From Parasitella parasitica (lineage: Eukaryota > Mucoromycota > Mucoromycetes > Mucorales > Mucoraceae), in assembly GCA_025201805.1 (NCBI GenBank), contig MU619354.1, positions 1-64,000 on the forward strand: a stretch of DNA of 64,000 nt, read 5' to 3'. A model generated the notes under the pieces. That model did no database searches. It was not told the DNA's origin and was given only the letters and a program-made list of their open reading frames with translations. Shown here one piece after another: positions 36,340 to 45,920 of the stretch. The position numbers and the translations under genes were made by a program. Position 1 is the first letter of the stretch. The number at the start of each line of letters is the position of its first letter.

Positions 36340-36782
36340 CTACTTATCAGCCAGGGGACTATTTTCATTAGAATTGGGAGGGTTGGCTGCTGAATTGGGG
36401 TTGGAGTGAGGAATAGTATCAGGTGAAGGATGTTCTGATCCTACTTCCAAAGGTTCTTTTCCAGCTTTTGAGAGTGCGTAATCGCCAGAATCAAAGTATT
36501 TACGTTCCTAGTCAACATCGTCTGTCAAGTAACGCTTATTTATCCTGGCCAAACACCTACTTACCTTTAACTTGTGACCTAAAATATCTTTGCGATCAGG
36601 AAGTTTACCATACATACGGAACAACTTTTGCTCCTGTTCATTTAATTGCTATTTTATGTGTGTGAGAAATTATTATTTTTGTGTAAACACGTACTTGAAA
36701 TACGCAGATAAACCAAAAATTTGTATGATTATATCTTAAGACTTACACTAATATCAACCTTATTCTGTTGAGCAGGATTCAT
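36340..36782 (-). CDS. IGO1: Endosulfine/ARPP19 family protein (Igo1/2 homolog)
   Basis: Three exons (36782-36747, 36648-36565, 36507-36340) give 95 residues. The joined protein reads MNPAQQNKVDIS, QLNEQEQKLFRMYGKLPDRK, DILGHKLK, then ERKYFDSGDYALSKAGKEPL and a Ser/Pro/Asn-rich tail. FDSGDY is the diagnostic Greatwall/Rim15 phosphorylation site, and KLP..KD.L.HKL.ERKYFDSGDYAL is the family core. When phosphorylated, Igo/ENSA inhibits PP2A-B55, which controls mitotic entry and, in yeast, quiescence below TORC1. No long single-frame ORF marks this gene. It was found by joining exons. Confidence 0.93.
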
Positions 36783-37094
36783 TTTTTTACTTTATGAAAT
36801 TGCGAATGATGAAATAAAGAACAATAGTTTATACACAAGAAGATGAAACAAAAAAAAAAGAAAAGGAAAAGTGTTCGTTGGAGGAAATGCTTGTCTTGCT
36901 GTTTCTCAACAACGAAACAGTGACGTAGAGTACCAAATGCTTCACTGCTTTAGGGCTGTCAAAATCAAACAATATTCTAACGAGAACCTTCTGATTCAGA
37001 TGTTGTAAGGCGCTTTGTTGAGAATTAGTGGTCTGGTAAGCAAACATCCAGATCAAAAAAGCAAGTACGTATACAAAACATAAAATGAGGTGAT
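36783..37094. promoter_or_regulatory. Promoter region of the endosulfine gene
   Basis: About 310 bp between the stop of the four-pass membrane gene and the Igo start, both on the minus strand. No specific element recognised. Confidence 0.45.
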
Positions 37095-38008
37095 CTAATA
37101 AACAGTCGACATGTGGAATCTTGATTCTTCAAAATCTTTGATCTGTTGATCATGAAGTCTATGATGACGAGCACCATTATGAAGTCTGGATGCATAGGTA
37201 CCAACAACCGACGCAAAATAAACCTGTTTTCTTAAGATTAATGAATAGTACATCACTCCACTACAAAGATATCTACCTGGATCACTTGCACAATAGACAT
37301 AATGACACCCCATAAAATAATCAACACTTTGATTGAATGCTCGCAATCCTCCGCAGATGTTGCATGCGCATTCAGGGTATCTGGATATCTGACCGGTGAA
37401 TAATAGCTATTGGTAGAAACCGTAGTAGGGACCAGATCAATTTGTGCATTTCCAAACCCAACAACCCCAGATCGAATACATGTGTTGATCATGTTTTGAC
37501 GGTACACAATCATCAAAGCCAAAGAAATAGAGAACTTGATAAAGGATAGTGAGCAACATACCCAGACGACAACACTAAAAAACTTGGCTGATTTCCTTTG
37601 TGCCTAATTTGCAAAATTAACAACAATTTTTCTCTGTACATGCTACTATAAATAACTTACAAATATTGAACCAATGGTGCCTGATAAGCCTCCAACAAAT
37701 ACTACCACGGTAAATAATAAATTGATGTAATACCACGCTTTTGCCGTTTGTCCTGAATATACAATGATAGCTGCATAGAATGAACAGTGAATGACAGATA
37801 TTAGTTGCATACATTCAAATCATACAGTTAACACCTAGAAACCCGGTAATAGCATCAAATAGATAAGCAAACTAATATGCAAATCAGTGAAATCATTCGT
37901 TATTACAGGCTGCAAAGTAATTTAACTTACAAAGAACCAAAGAGCAATAATGAACGTACCCAGACGTAGTGGTATGAAGCAACAGCATTTCTCCAGAGCC
38001 AAACTCAT
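37095..38008 (-). CDS. Four-pass membrane protein, LAPTM4/tetraspan-like, unknown function
   Basis: About six exons give roughly 200 residues. It starts MSLALEKCCCFIPLRLGTFI-IALWFF, crosses an intron to FAYLFDAITGFL, then IIVYSGQTAKAWYYINLLF-TVVVFVGGLSGTIGSIF, AQRKSAKFFSVVVW, then VCCSLSFIKFSISLALMIVY. A loop of about 60 residues follows, with several cysteines, then SIKVLIILWGVIMSIVQVIQ and a cytosolic tail VYFASVVGTYASRLHNGARHH ending at MSTVY. Four hydrophobic helices with an N-terminal CCC-I-PLR motif recall LAPTM/mtp-type proteins. This is resemblance only. Splice junctions keep the frame at every intron. Confidence 0.75.
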
Positions 38009-38283
38009 TTGAATTTTTTCTAAAAGATTTTAAAATAAAAAGAGGAGTAATAAAATTAAAAGTGTGTCATTTATGGTAAAATTACTGTATATATTTTTCG
38101 TGGGGCAGGGCACCTGAGGATAGTGTCCTTTGGGATATCCCAAGACATGTCAAAAATTTTCGAGCAAAACAACTGGTATTGAACAAACATGTGCATTGTC
38201 AAGTTGAGTGATTGAAAAAGCTCTTTTCAATTGAGATCTTAACATTGAATTTCTTCCTTGCCAAGCTCTCACATCATGTTTTC

Positions 38284-39247
38284 ACCTTGAAATAAAACTT
38301 TTTTTTTAAAGATTTTTATTACTTGCTCCGCGTAAATTACAGAGTTTTGAGTGTAATCGAGCGGCGGGCGCAATCATCAATTATATAAGATATGAAGGAT
38401 AAGATATGAAGAATATAGTATAAAGTGGATAAAGGATAAAATAAAATGAAATAAAATTTATAAGAAAAGAAAGGATAGAGAGAGAGCCTATAAAGAAGCA
38501 TGAACTTGATTTTCGTCGATCATCTTGGAGATGTCGAGTCGAATACTGTTCAGTACGGCAGCGGTTTCGAAAGCCTTTTGGTTAAAGACAAAACGGTAGT
38601 GAGCCCTCCAAATGTTAGCCAGAGTAATCATGACTATGAGATGAGAGGGTGCCCGGGGCTTTTGACTATACCGGGTGTTGTAAAAGTTAAAAGAAAGGAT
38701 GGAATGGCAGATATCCTCAATGGTAACAGTGGGCCAAAGAAACTCAAAGATGATACCTTGCCAAACGAGAGCCTTGTTTGGACAGCGGAATAGGAAGTGA
38801 TCCAGAGTATCTGAGGCAGAAGAGCACACTACACATATGTCCGAGCTATGGCGATCAGGAAAAATCCGATGCAGGAGCGAGAGATGTGGAATACAATTGT
38901 TATTGAAACGATATATAACATTCCGCTGGATCATGATAAGTGACAGAGACCAAAAGAAGGTCCAGGCAGAAGAGTTTATAGCTCGCAAGTGTAAAGGTAC
39001 AACTAAAAGAGAAGAACAAGCCTGACGGAAAGTTTTGGAGTGACTTTGCATGGGAAATCGATTAGTAGCATTCAGAAGTAATAACTTTTGAATGAAAGGA
39101 CGCAGAGAGACTGAGGTGGACGTGGTATCTGTAACAGCATTTGGATTGCAGAGAGGTAGAAAAAAGGGTTGTAATTTGAGATTGCCTGATTCGATGCCTC
39201 GAAACAATTGCCGAGGTGCGTTTCCAAAGGACCTTGAAATATAACTT
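38284..39247 (-). mobile_element. 5'-truncated LINE (non-LTR retrotransposon) with target-site duplication
   Basis: The insert reads on the minus strand. It is flanked by ACCTTGAAATAAAACTT (38284-38300) and ACCTTGAAATATAACTT (39231-39247), a 16/17 match that is best read as a target-site duplication. Its 3' end has an A-tract (T-run at 38299-38309 on plus) directly next to the duplication. Inside are the C-terminal end of a LINE reverse transcriptase and a short A-rich 3'UTR. Length between repeats is about 930 bp. A 5' truncation, a poly(A) end and a duplication of about 17 bp together are the hallmark of target-primed reverse transcription. Confidence 0.88.
38488..39230 (-). pseudogene. C-terminal fragment of LINE reverse transcriptase (zinc-knuckle region)
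   Basis: The frame is open from the truncation point (APRQLFRGIESGN) to the stop at 38488, about 245 residues. The region CVVCSSASDTLDHFLFRCPN is the zf-RVT CCHC motif that follows RNase H/RT in many fungal and plant LINEs. The preceding SAWTFFWSLSLIMIQRNVIYRF is the usual hydrophobic lead. The RT and endonuclease domains were lost in the truncation. There is no internal stop, so the insertion is fairly young or the frame survived by chance. Confidence 0.85.
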
Positions 39248-40254
39248 TATTAATAGGATTTACAAATTCAGATTCTGTCTTTCAATCAATATACGGATAC
39301 GGTCATAAAAGTGTGTACATTTTTTGACAAGTGTAATAGATTGCAAATCAAACGTACGGCAACTTTTTGGTGCAAATAATGCTGAAAAAGAAGCTATACT
39401 ACATCAAAAAAAGAGTATAATATAAATTGAACTAAAAGTGCAGTACTTTATTGCAAAAATAGGATTTCAATTTCTTAACAAGACGTGTAGTCTAGTGTAC
39501 TACTGCATCAGGTGATTTCTGCGCAAAATTAGAATTTAAATTGCATGGTAAAGTGTTTTACTATCAAAAATCTGTCCGAAAATTTTACAATGTTGGTTCT
39601 ATTTTGTATGATACTATTTGCTTTTGTAGCTCTATTTCTCACGCATTTTCCCGGAACCAAAGAATTAAGGCGCGGATTCTCGTAAAATGCACTATCTCCA
39701 TCGAAAATTAACATTTTTGAGAAAGTAAAAGCTGCACAGGCGCCAACGAATATAACAAATGAAGTTTGATAGACACACTTGAATTAATGAACTTTTATGA
39801 ATTTTGCAATAGAAACGACCAATATTATTAAAGCTTAAAAATGTTGTTAACGATTGCTATAGTTAAGATACGAAATTCTGATCATTGACCTTTTTTGATC
39901 ACAGAAATAATTCCGCCATTGTGAACGGAATCGGCTGATGTCGCCAGCTGCCTCATCATGACAATGCTCTCGGTAAAGCCAAGATCCAAATAAAGCATTA
40001 TATTGAAGTTTAATAGGTCTCTCATAGGGTTATCCCGTAAAATATAACTGACATAAACCTCAAAACCTCAAGCTTAAGACAACCATTGTAAGATTCGTCT
40101 AATTAGCTTGTATGCCCGCGCTACACCAAAGACTTTGTTAAGTGAACGTTTGTGCATTCCTTACACAGTTGGGTGACTCGTATTATGGAGACTCGGTGTA
40201 AAAAATTGATGTCTCTTCTTCTTCGCTTGAACAGCACAACACATTGGATAATTG
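39248..40254. other. Gene-free stretch between LINE and acidic-protein gene
   Basis: About 1 kb of AT-rich DNA. Small frames here (39529-39714, 40121-40315) show no domain. Nothing else recognised. Confidence 0.5.
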
Positions 40255-41841
40255 ATGGCATTTGGTAGCGGTACAGCAAGAACTTTGAAAATAAAACGTA
40301 ACAGAAAACTGCCACAGCGTGAGATTGTCGATGCAGACTTTGTTGTGCCTTCTTCCAATAAAACTATCGACGATCTTTTACTAGAACGAGCGCCCTCACA
40401 ACACGACAGATCCATTTTATCAGAACTATGGGGAGGCAATGCGTCAAATTTCGACAGAGACATAATGCCTACTGTCAGCATAGGAAAGCCTAAAAGATCT
40501 TTGAATAATGACAGCTCCACCAGGTCAAGAACGTATAAAGATATGCTGAAAGAGACACACAAGGACGACTGGAAACTGGATTTGAGCAACTTGACATTTG
40601 TCCCTCCAACAGCCAAAGGAAAACATATCCGCTCAGTGTATAATGATAGCAAACCACTTATTACTGAAACCTCAAAGGTAGCGTTTGAAATAGAAACTGA
40701 GGACATGGATTCAGAATATGTCGTCCAAGTGGATGATAAATTACAGGATGCAGAAAGTGATAAGAATTGTTCGGATGAAGGGAATCAAAACAACCTTGAT
40801 GAAGTCGAAAAATTAGAAGAAGGTAGTAATACAGAGTTTGAGAGCCTAGATAAAATCACAAAAACTGCTGCAGATTATACGTTACCGCTGCAACACAAGG
40901 ATTTTATACCCAAGGAAAATCATTGCGAACACTCAACGAACCAAAATACTACAAACGATCACTGTTTAGAAGTAAAGCAAGAGAAAATAAATTATTTAAC
41001 AGTAGTCGACTTTGAAAATGATGCAATGCAAGATGGAAATATGATCAACAACGATACTGATGATGGTTTATATGAATACTCTGAGGAAGAATGTAAGACA
41101 GATCAGGGCATGATTAAGCAGCCAGTTGTCATGTATCAAAGTATAGAAAGCAATTATGGTGAATCGAATGATTTGAAAGAAACAGAAATCCTACCAACAA
41201 TTGACGATAAACTTTCATCAAAAGGGGAAGTTTCTCAGGAACCGCAAATGGCTGAAACAAGCCCAAGTATAAGCAGTGGGTTAAAGGTCGTTAACGATCA
41301 ACAGCTGGTTCCAGAAACGTGTGTGGCTGAGAATGAGCAACTAGAACAACCCCCTACGCAGCTCATCCCATCAACAAAAGAAAACATCATTAATATACCG
41401 CTTTTTGGTCAAATAGCGGGTGAATGTGATGATAATAACAAGGTGGATGATCAGGAAAATGAACAGCTACTAGACATAATTACGGCACCTTTATTACGGC
41501 ATCTACTTTCTTCTGAAACCGAAAATAGTCGAATGATTAGTAAAAAGGATGTACAAGATGAAAAGCCGCTTTTAAATTTGGGTTCATCAGTGTCTGATGC
41601 AGAGGAGCACATCAAATCGAAATCAAAAATCATAAAGAGATGGCAGCAAAATCAAAAAAGGCACCGCATACTCAACATTTTAAAGGACACAACGGCACTG
41701 CATTGGATAGAAAATGGTAAAGATATTTCTTACAAAAAGGAACTTGGGTTTGTCAGGAAGCGGCAGTTGGAGCAAAAATTCAACAAGCCATTTGTAATTA
41801 AAAAACGTATTAAAGGCTGTTGGATTGTGGAGGATTGCTAG
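40255..41841 (+). CDS. Acidic, largely disordered protein of unknown function
   Basis: 528 residues, intronless, starting MAFGSGTARTLKIKRNRK. The N-terminal 120 residues are basic to mixed, with short conserved-looking blocks (QREIVDADFVVPSS, TIDDLLLERAPSQHD, SILSELWGG, TYKDMLKETHKDDWKLDLS). The middle (about 130-440) is rich in Asp, Glu, Asn and Ser and probably disordered. The last 80 residues turn basic (KSKSKIIKRWQQNQKRHRIL, then KKELGFVRKRQLEQKF), suggesting nucleic-acid or nuclear association. I do not recognise the family. The long single frame and the domain-like ends argue that it is a real gene. Confidence 0.75.
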   Translation: MAFGSGTARTLKIKRNRKLPQREIVDADFVVPSSNKTIDDLLLERAPSQHDRSILSELWGGNASNFDRDIMPTVSIGKPKRSLNNDSSTRSRTYKDMLKETHKDDWKLDLSNLTFVPPTAKGKHIRSVYNDSKPLITETSKVAFEIETEDMDSEYVVQVDDKLQDAESDKNCSDEGNQNNLDEVEKLEEGSNTEFESLDKITKTAADYTLPLQHKDFIPKENHCEHSTNQNTTNDHCLEVKQEKINYLTVVDFENDAMQDGNMINNDTDDGLYEYSEEECKTDQGMIKQPVVMYQSIESNYGESNDLKETEILPTIDDKLSSKGEVSQEPQMAETSPSISSGLKVVNDQQLVPETCVAENEQLEQPPTQLIPSTKENIINIPLFGQIAGECDDNNKVDDQENEQLLDIITAPLLRHLLSSETENSRMISKKDVQDEKPLLNLGSSVSDAEEHIKSKSKIIKRWQQNQKRHRILNILKDTTALHWIENGKDISYKKELGFVRKRQLEQKFNKPFVIKKRIKGCWIVEDC

Positions 41842-41881
41842 ATGCTATAGGCGTGGGGATCTCACAAGGGACACAGTGATT

Positions 41882-42260
41882 TTAGATGCAAATTTTTGAT
41901 GATCCCATTTGGGAATCATTTGTAATACAGTGCTCTTTCCAGTAATTGTTTCCAGGCTTCTTGTCTTTCTTTGGTGATCCACTCCCAGCTTTATTATCAC
42001 CAATGTCATTACACATATTATTCATATTATTCTTGTCATATATGTTAATGTCAAATATGTGTGCATTGGTGTCTGCAGCTTGAGGATTGGTGCCGGTTTT
42101 TCTACCTTTAATTTTTTAGCCCTTTTTGATTTGCTTAACTTCGCTTAGAAACCTTTCGGCCCAATTTTATCTTTTCAGGCTAATCTACAACAAACTCTTC
42201 TGTTTCGGAGTAACGATCTTTATTATAGCTATCTTCTATCATGATCTTTTTCTTTCCCAT
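41882..42260 (-). pseudogene. Possible decayed coding relic
   Basis: Two open segments on the minus strand lie in different frames: MGKKKIMIEDSYNKDRYSET (from 42260) with in-frame stops after it, and a stretch of about 70 codons ending at 41882 that includes KAGSGSPKKDKKPGNNYWKE, then HCITNDSQMGSSKIC. The composition (basic linker, W/H/C spacing) resembles the N-terminal finger of DNA-transposon proteins, but this is weak. It may also be chance open frame. Confidence 0.25.
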
Positions 42261-42527
42261 GTTAACGAAGTAATTTTTTATTTTTTTGAATTGAGGTCAT
42301 TATTGTCATTTCCCCTGTTCAAAATATTTGGCTTGGGACACAAATACAAAGCTCTCAACACGCCCGCAATGTCCTGAATTATTGGTACTATTCGATGAAC
42401 ACAACCATGCCATTATAGCGTGGTAATTTTATCTAGATGAAGCAACAAGCAAAATAAACTAAATTACTACAAATAGCGATAGATAATCATAAATAAGCTA
42501 TAAAGGACCTAAATGCATTAAGATGTT

Positions 42528-42600
42528 TCCAAGTCAGATCTCGGTTCTACGATCATTTTAGAGCAAATGTTCGATATTTATATATATTTCAGGCATTTCA
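42528..42600 (+). repeat. Short repeat D, third copy
   Basis: The block CAGATCTCGGTTCTACGATC and the following GATATTTAT-rich stretch match 122-185. It lies in gene-free DNA. Confidence 0.5.
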
Positions 42601-44037
42601 ATACAATAAGAAGAGACTTGTAATAAATTACAGCTTTCAACAATAAAAGAAATTTATGATGCATTATGACATAAATACAGATGTTTAGAATGATGTACCA
42701 TGTTAATGTCAAGTAAGCAGTTATTATTGCTAACATTGGTATCTGGGTCATTACTTACTATATAAGATACGTAGATATTACTGGACAAGTAGTAATTGAC
42801 AGCAATGTATGGAGGTAAGTTTATGGTGATGAACTCCTTTGAGATGATGGATGTTAATCAGGAAGTGACCGATCAATTGTAGTAGTAAAATCTAATAAGG
42901 CTTTGATTATAGTAATAATTAGAACAAGAATAAGCAGAACTAGAATTAGATAGCTATTTTTACTAAGCTTCTGATATCTGGTAAGAGTTAAGCCTTATTT
43001 ATATTGTAAAGTAATACTCTGCGGTGCTTTTTTGTGAATTGATTTGGGTTGTTTGGAAATTTTTGTAGTAAACAGAACAATTCCGAGACTAATTCAACTG
43101 TTTTGCTGGTGTTTAAGTGTATATTATGTCCAATAACTAAAATTATATGGTATTTCAGTGATAGAATAGCAATATTAAGTATATAGGATAGAATTTAAAC
43201 TTGAGAAAGTTCGATTTATTTCAAATATACAGCATAATTCAATACGTACAATATCTAAGGTGAGACGTTTCCAGCATTCAACATCAGATTCAGGAACGTA
43301 GCTTCCATTGGCTCAGACTTTGATCACGTGCGGATAATCAATCAATACAATAAATATAAGTTACATTTGTAACAGCTCAATAATAACTTTATTTTTTAGT
43401 CGTAAGTAAAAGCGCCTTGAACAAAATGCTGCGGGTTCGAGGCCCACGAAAAGCTTTATTTATCTTTTTTTTTTTATATATTTTACTTTCCATGTGGTTC
43501 ATTCAATCGTTTATCCTTCATTCTTAGTCGATTTCGATTAATGACAAAACACGGCAGCAAGTGAACTCCATCGTAAATGCTAAGTTGCTCAAAATTATAT
43601 AAACAAACCCATTCGTGCAATAATAATGAAAAACATGTTCTATCCAACTGTATCACTGCTAATATAGTTTCATTGAAGTCTTAACAATTAAAAATGTCTT
43701 AAAATCAAATCCTAGAAATTTGTGTATATTAATTATATAAGTTTACAGTTGTTATTACTGCTTTATACGTCCGTGCACACGGCGTTTTGAGGTCTTTCGC
43801 ATTATAAAAATTATGTCATAAAATACAACATGAATAATAGCATGAAACAATTTCAAGTCAATATAGAGTACCTTACTCTTCTTTAGCTACTATAGATGCA
43901 ATGAATTACGAAAGATGGCCAAATTGTTACGTGAAAGGTATGCGCATCCCTATTCTCTATCAATTACTGTACTTTAAAAACTATAACGCATTGTTATAGT
44001 TGTGTGTTTTTTTCATATATTTCCGTGTTATATTGTT

Positions 44038-44082
44038 GTTATAGCTAAAAAATTTATGGCAGACGGCGACAAATCGTTCAAG
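44038..44082 (+). repeat. Left inner inverted repeat of the 43981-45920 element
   Basis: Begins GTTATAGCTAAAAAATTTAT, runs through GGCAGACGGCGACAA and ends TTCAAG. Its partner is the reverse complement of 45846-45887. Confidence 0.75.
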
Positions 44083-44429
44083 TAATTTCCTTTTAATGCT
44101 AATTCTTTATGTTTTTTCTGCGCAATTTATACGCTCAAGTATTAAGCAATCCTTCGTTGGTCCTTAATGCCTAGAATAATTTTTTTGCTCGATTTTTTTC
44201 ATACCTATCACAAGGGGGACGTATCAATAACTAATGTCAAATTTTCAATTAAAGATGATGACCGTCTTGCTCTGGGAGGTGGCGATGATAAGGACGCTGC
44301 TACAGGTGTACCCTGTAGGTGTACAGTTTGTTCAATTTGCTTTTGATTCTGCTTTTTCGTAGCACGGTGATAAGTACTTTGAGTACTTCTGTGCGACTTA
44401 TACTGCCCCCAAGCGGCCTGGTATTTTTC

Positions 44430-45801
44430 CTATTGTAATTGAGCTTTCCATAGTATGTGTCCGTTTTTTTCCACTTGTTGCTCAGCAAATTCTAAATAGG
44501 ACAATGGATCCTTCAAGTGTCGCTTTCGTGCTATTTCATCGACATACGCTATGGCATTATTCAAAATATACACGGCCGTTTCAATGGGCACGCCAACGCC
44601 AACAGGTTGATCTTGATTTTCAAAGGCTGCCTTTGCCTTAGAGCATTCTGATTTTGATTGGGCACACATACTTTTCAATACGTAGATCATACAGCATTCG
44701 TCGTCATGGATATGGTCATAAAGTATACAGATAAATTAGTGTCAGACCATTGCATTGTGTAAAGTTTACAAATGATGCCTCTTGTTCAATAAGACAGTAA
44801 ACAAGTGCAAGAATGGGTTTACAATAGCACCTTGAACTAGGACGAGGGATAATCGGGTACGCCTTGAAACAGTCCATATAAGCTTGGTGGATAAGAGTAT
44901 ACGGATCACCAGTAAGATATGAGCCCGGATACGTATCAAAGATGGAGTGTTCTTCATAATGGATTTGGTGGAAGAAAATTCATCAGGATTTAACACCGTT
45001 TTCAGGAACAAAATGTCATAAACGGGCTATCATCACTCTGCACTGGGGTAAAGATCAGCCGTTCAATGGCACCACCCATGTCTCTTTGCCTTGTCTAAAT
45101 AAATTCATCCCATTCTACTACCCATTTCTACTCAAGCTCGCTATGTGATATATTAAACCAAGTATAATACATTATCGCTAAGACTTGATCTATCTCCTAA
45201 ACATTCGTCCCCACCAGAATCGATAATACTGCAAGAATTGACGATTCCTCGAAAAATAACCCAGAAAAGAGACAGATCAACCAAGGCCGATGCTCTGGAG
45301 TCCCCTTTCTAAAAAGATTTCGTTAAGATAGGGTGCAATAGTTTCTGCAATGGGAAGTAGACATGAGCGGGCCCTGCCAATACACGACAGCTGCTTTGCA
45401 AAAGAGATATGAGAACCAGGTATTTCAGTTTCAAGTAGATCTCTGGTTGTCGAATTAATCACGGTTGCCAAAGAAATAAGGAGCGTAGATGCTTTTTGTT
45501 GTCTAAAAGCCGAACGCGAGTAGTTGATTAGTCGTTGGTAAAAAATTATATTAGCCTTATTTTGAATCTCGAATAGAATGCGAGGTATGTCATTAGAGCG
45601 GTTGACTGACTCGTACGCAACATCAGGGCGAGTGAAATCAATCCACTCGGTTGAAATGTCAATGTATTTATCTTTTGCCCTTGGTCCTACACAAACGAAA
45701 GGAATTAGTAACATGCTAATAGGTATATTTAAGCTTATATCAGTAATAGCCGAGACAACAACATTAATAACATCTTGATCAATTAACAACTGCTTGCTCA
45801 T
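44430..45801 (-). pseudogene. PD-(D/E)XK nuclease-like (Rpn/PDDEXK_2-type) protein, probably disrupted
   Basis: The N-terminal frame (45801-45277, 174 residues, MSKQLLIDQ...) contains FTRPDVAYESVNRSNDIPRI, then LFEIQNKANIIFYQRLINYS. This is the D-xn-E-x-Q...R..Y pattern of the PD-(D/E)XK core seen in bacterial Rpn/Transposase_31 and PDDEXK_2 nucleases. After stops near 45250-45010 the coding sense resumes at about 44955 with EEHSIFDTYPGSYLTGDPYT, then KPILALVYCLIEQEASF. It shifts by one base near 44720 and continues to YLEFAEQQVEKNG and the stop at 44430. Some gaps could be introns, but two in-frame TGA codons and a shift without an AG acceptor favour a pseudogene. Confidence 0.6.
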
Positions 45802-45845
45802 TGAATCGGTTCCAGGTAAAAATTATTTCTTGGAAAAGAAAAAGT

Positions 45846-45887
45846 CTTGAGGTTGACGCCGTCTGCCTTAAAATTTCTAGCTATCAC
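45846..45887 (-). repeat. Right inner inverted repeat of the 43981-45920 element
   Basis: On the minus strand it reads GTGATAGCTAGAAATTTTAA, then GGCAGACGGCGTCAA and CCTCAAG, ending 45 bp upstream of the start codon at 45801. The alignment with the left copy needs one 3-bp gap. Confidence 0.75.
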
Positions 45888-45920
45888 AAAAATGCCCTTT
45901 GCTATAACACGATGTTATAG

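Larger units (their letters stand above)
41842..43980. other. Long gene-poor AT-rich region
   Basis: About 2.1 kb containing the possible relic at 41882-42260, a copy of short repeat D at 42528-42600, and an isolated tRNA-like B-box (GGGTTCGAGGCCC, 43433-43445) followed by a T-run. No supported gene. Confidence 0.5.
43981..45920. mobile_element. 1.94-kb element bounded by inverted repeats, carrying a PD-(D/E)XK gene
   Basis: The ends are CTATAACgcattGTTATAG (43981-43999) and CTATAACacgatGTTATAG (45902-45920), each itself a 7+7 palindrome. Further in, 44038-44082 matches the reverse complement of 45846-45887 over about 42 bp with an 11-bp perfect core GGCAGACGGCG, plus TAGCTA and CAAG blocks. 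These paired inverted repeats enclose one gene on the minus strand (damaged, 44430-45801) whose product looks like an Rpn/PDDEXK_2-type nuclease. No clear target-site duplication was found. It may be a DNA transposon or a decayed derivative. I know of no named fungal family with this layout. Confidence 0.6.

Noticed and set aside
43381-43470. tRNA-like sequence (GGGTTCGAGGCCC plus T-run)
   Set aside because: Only a B-box/T-loop-like piece is present. No A-box, D-arm or matching acceptor strand lies upstream, so it is not a tRNA gene. A SINE remnant is possible but unsupported.
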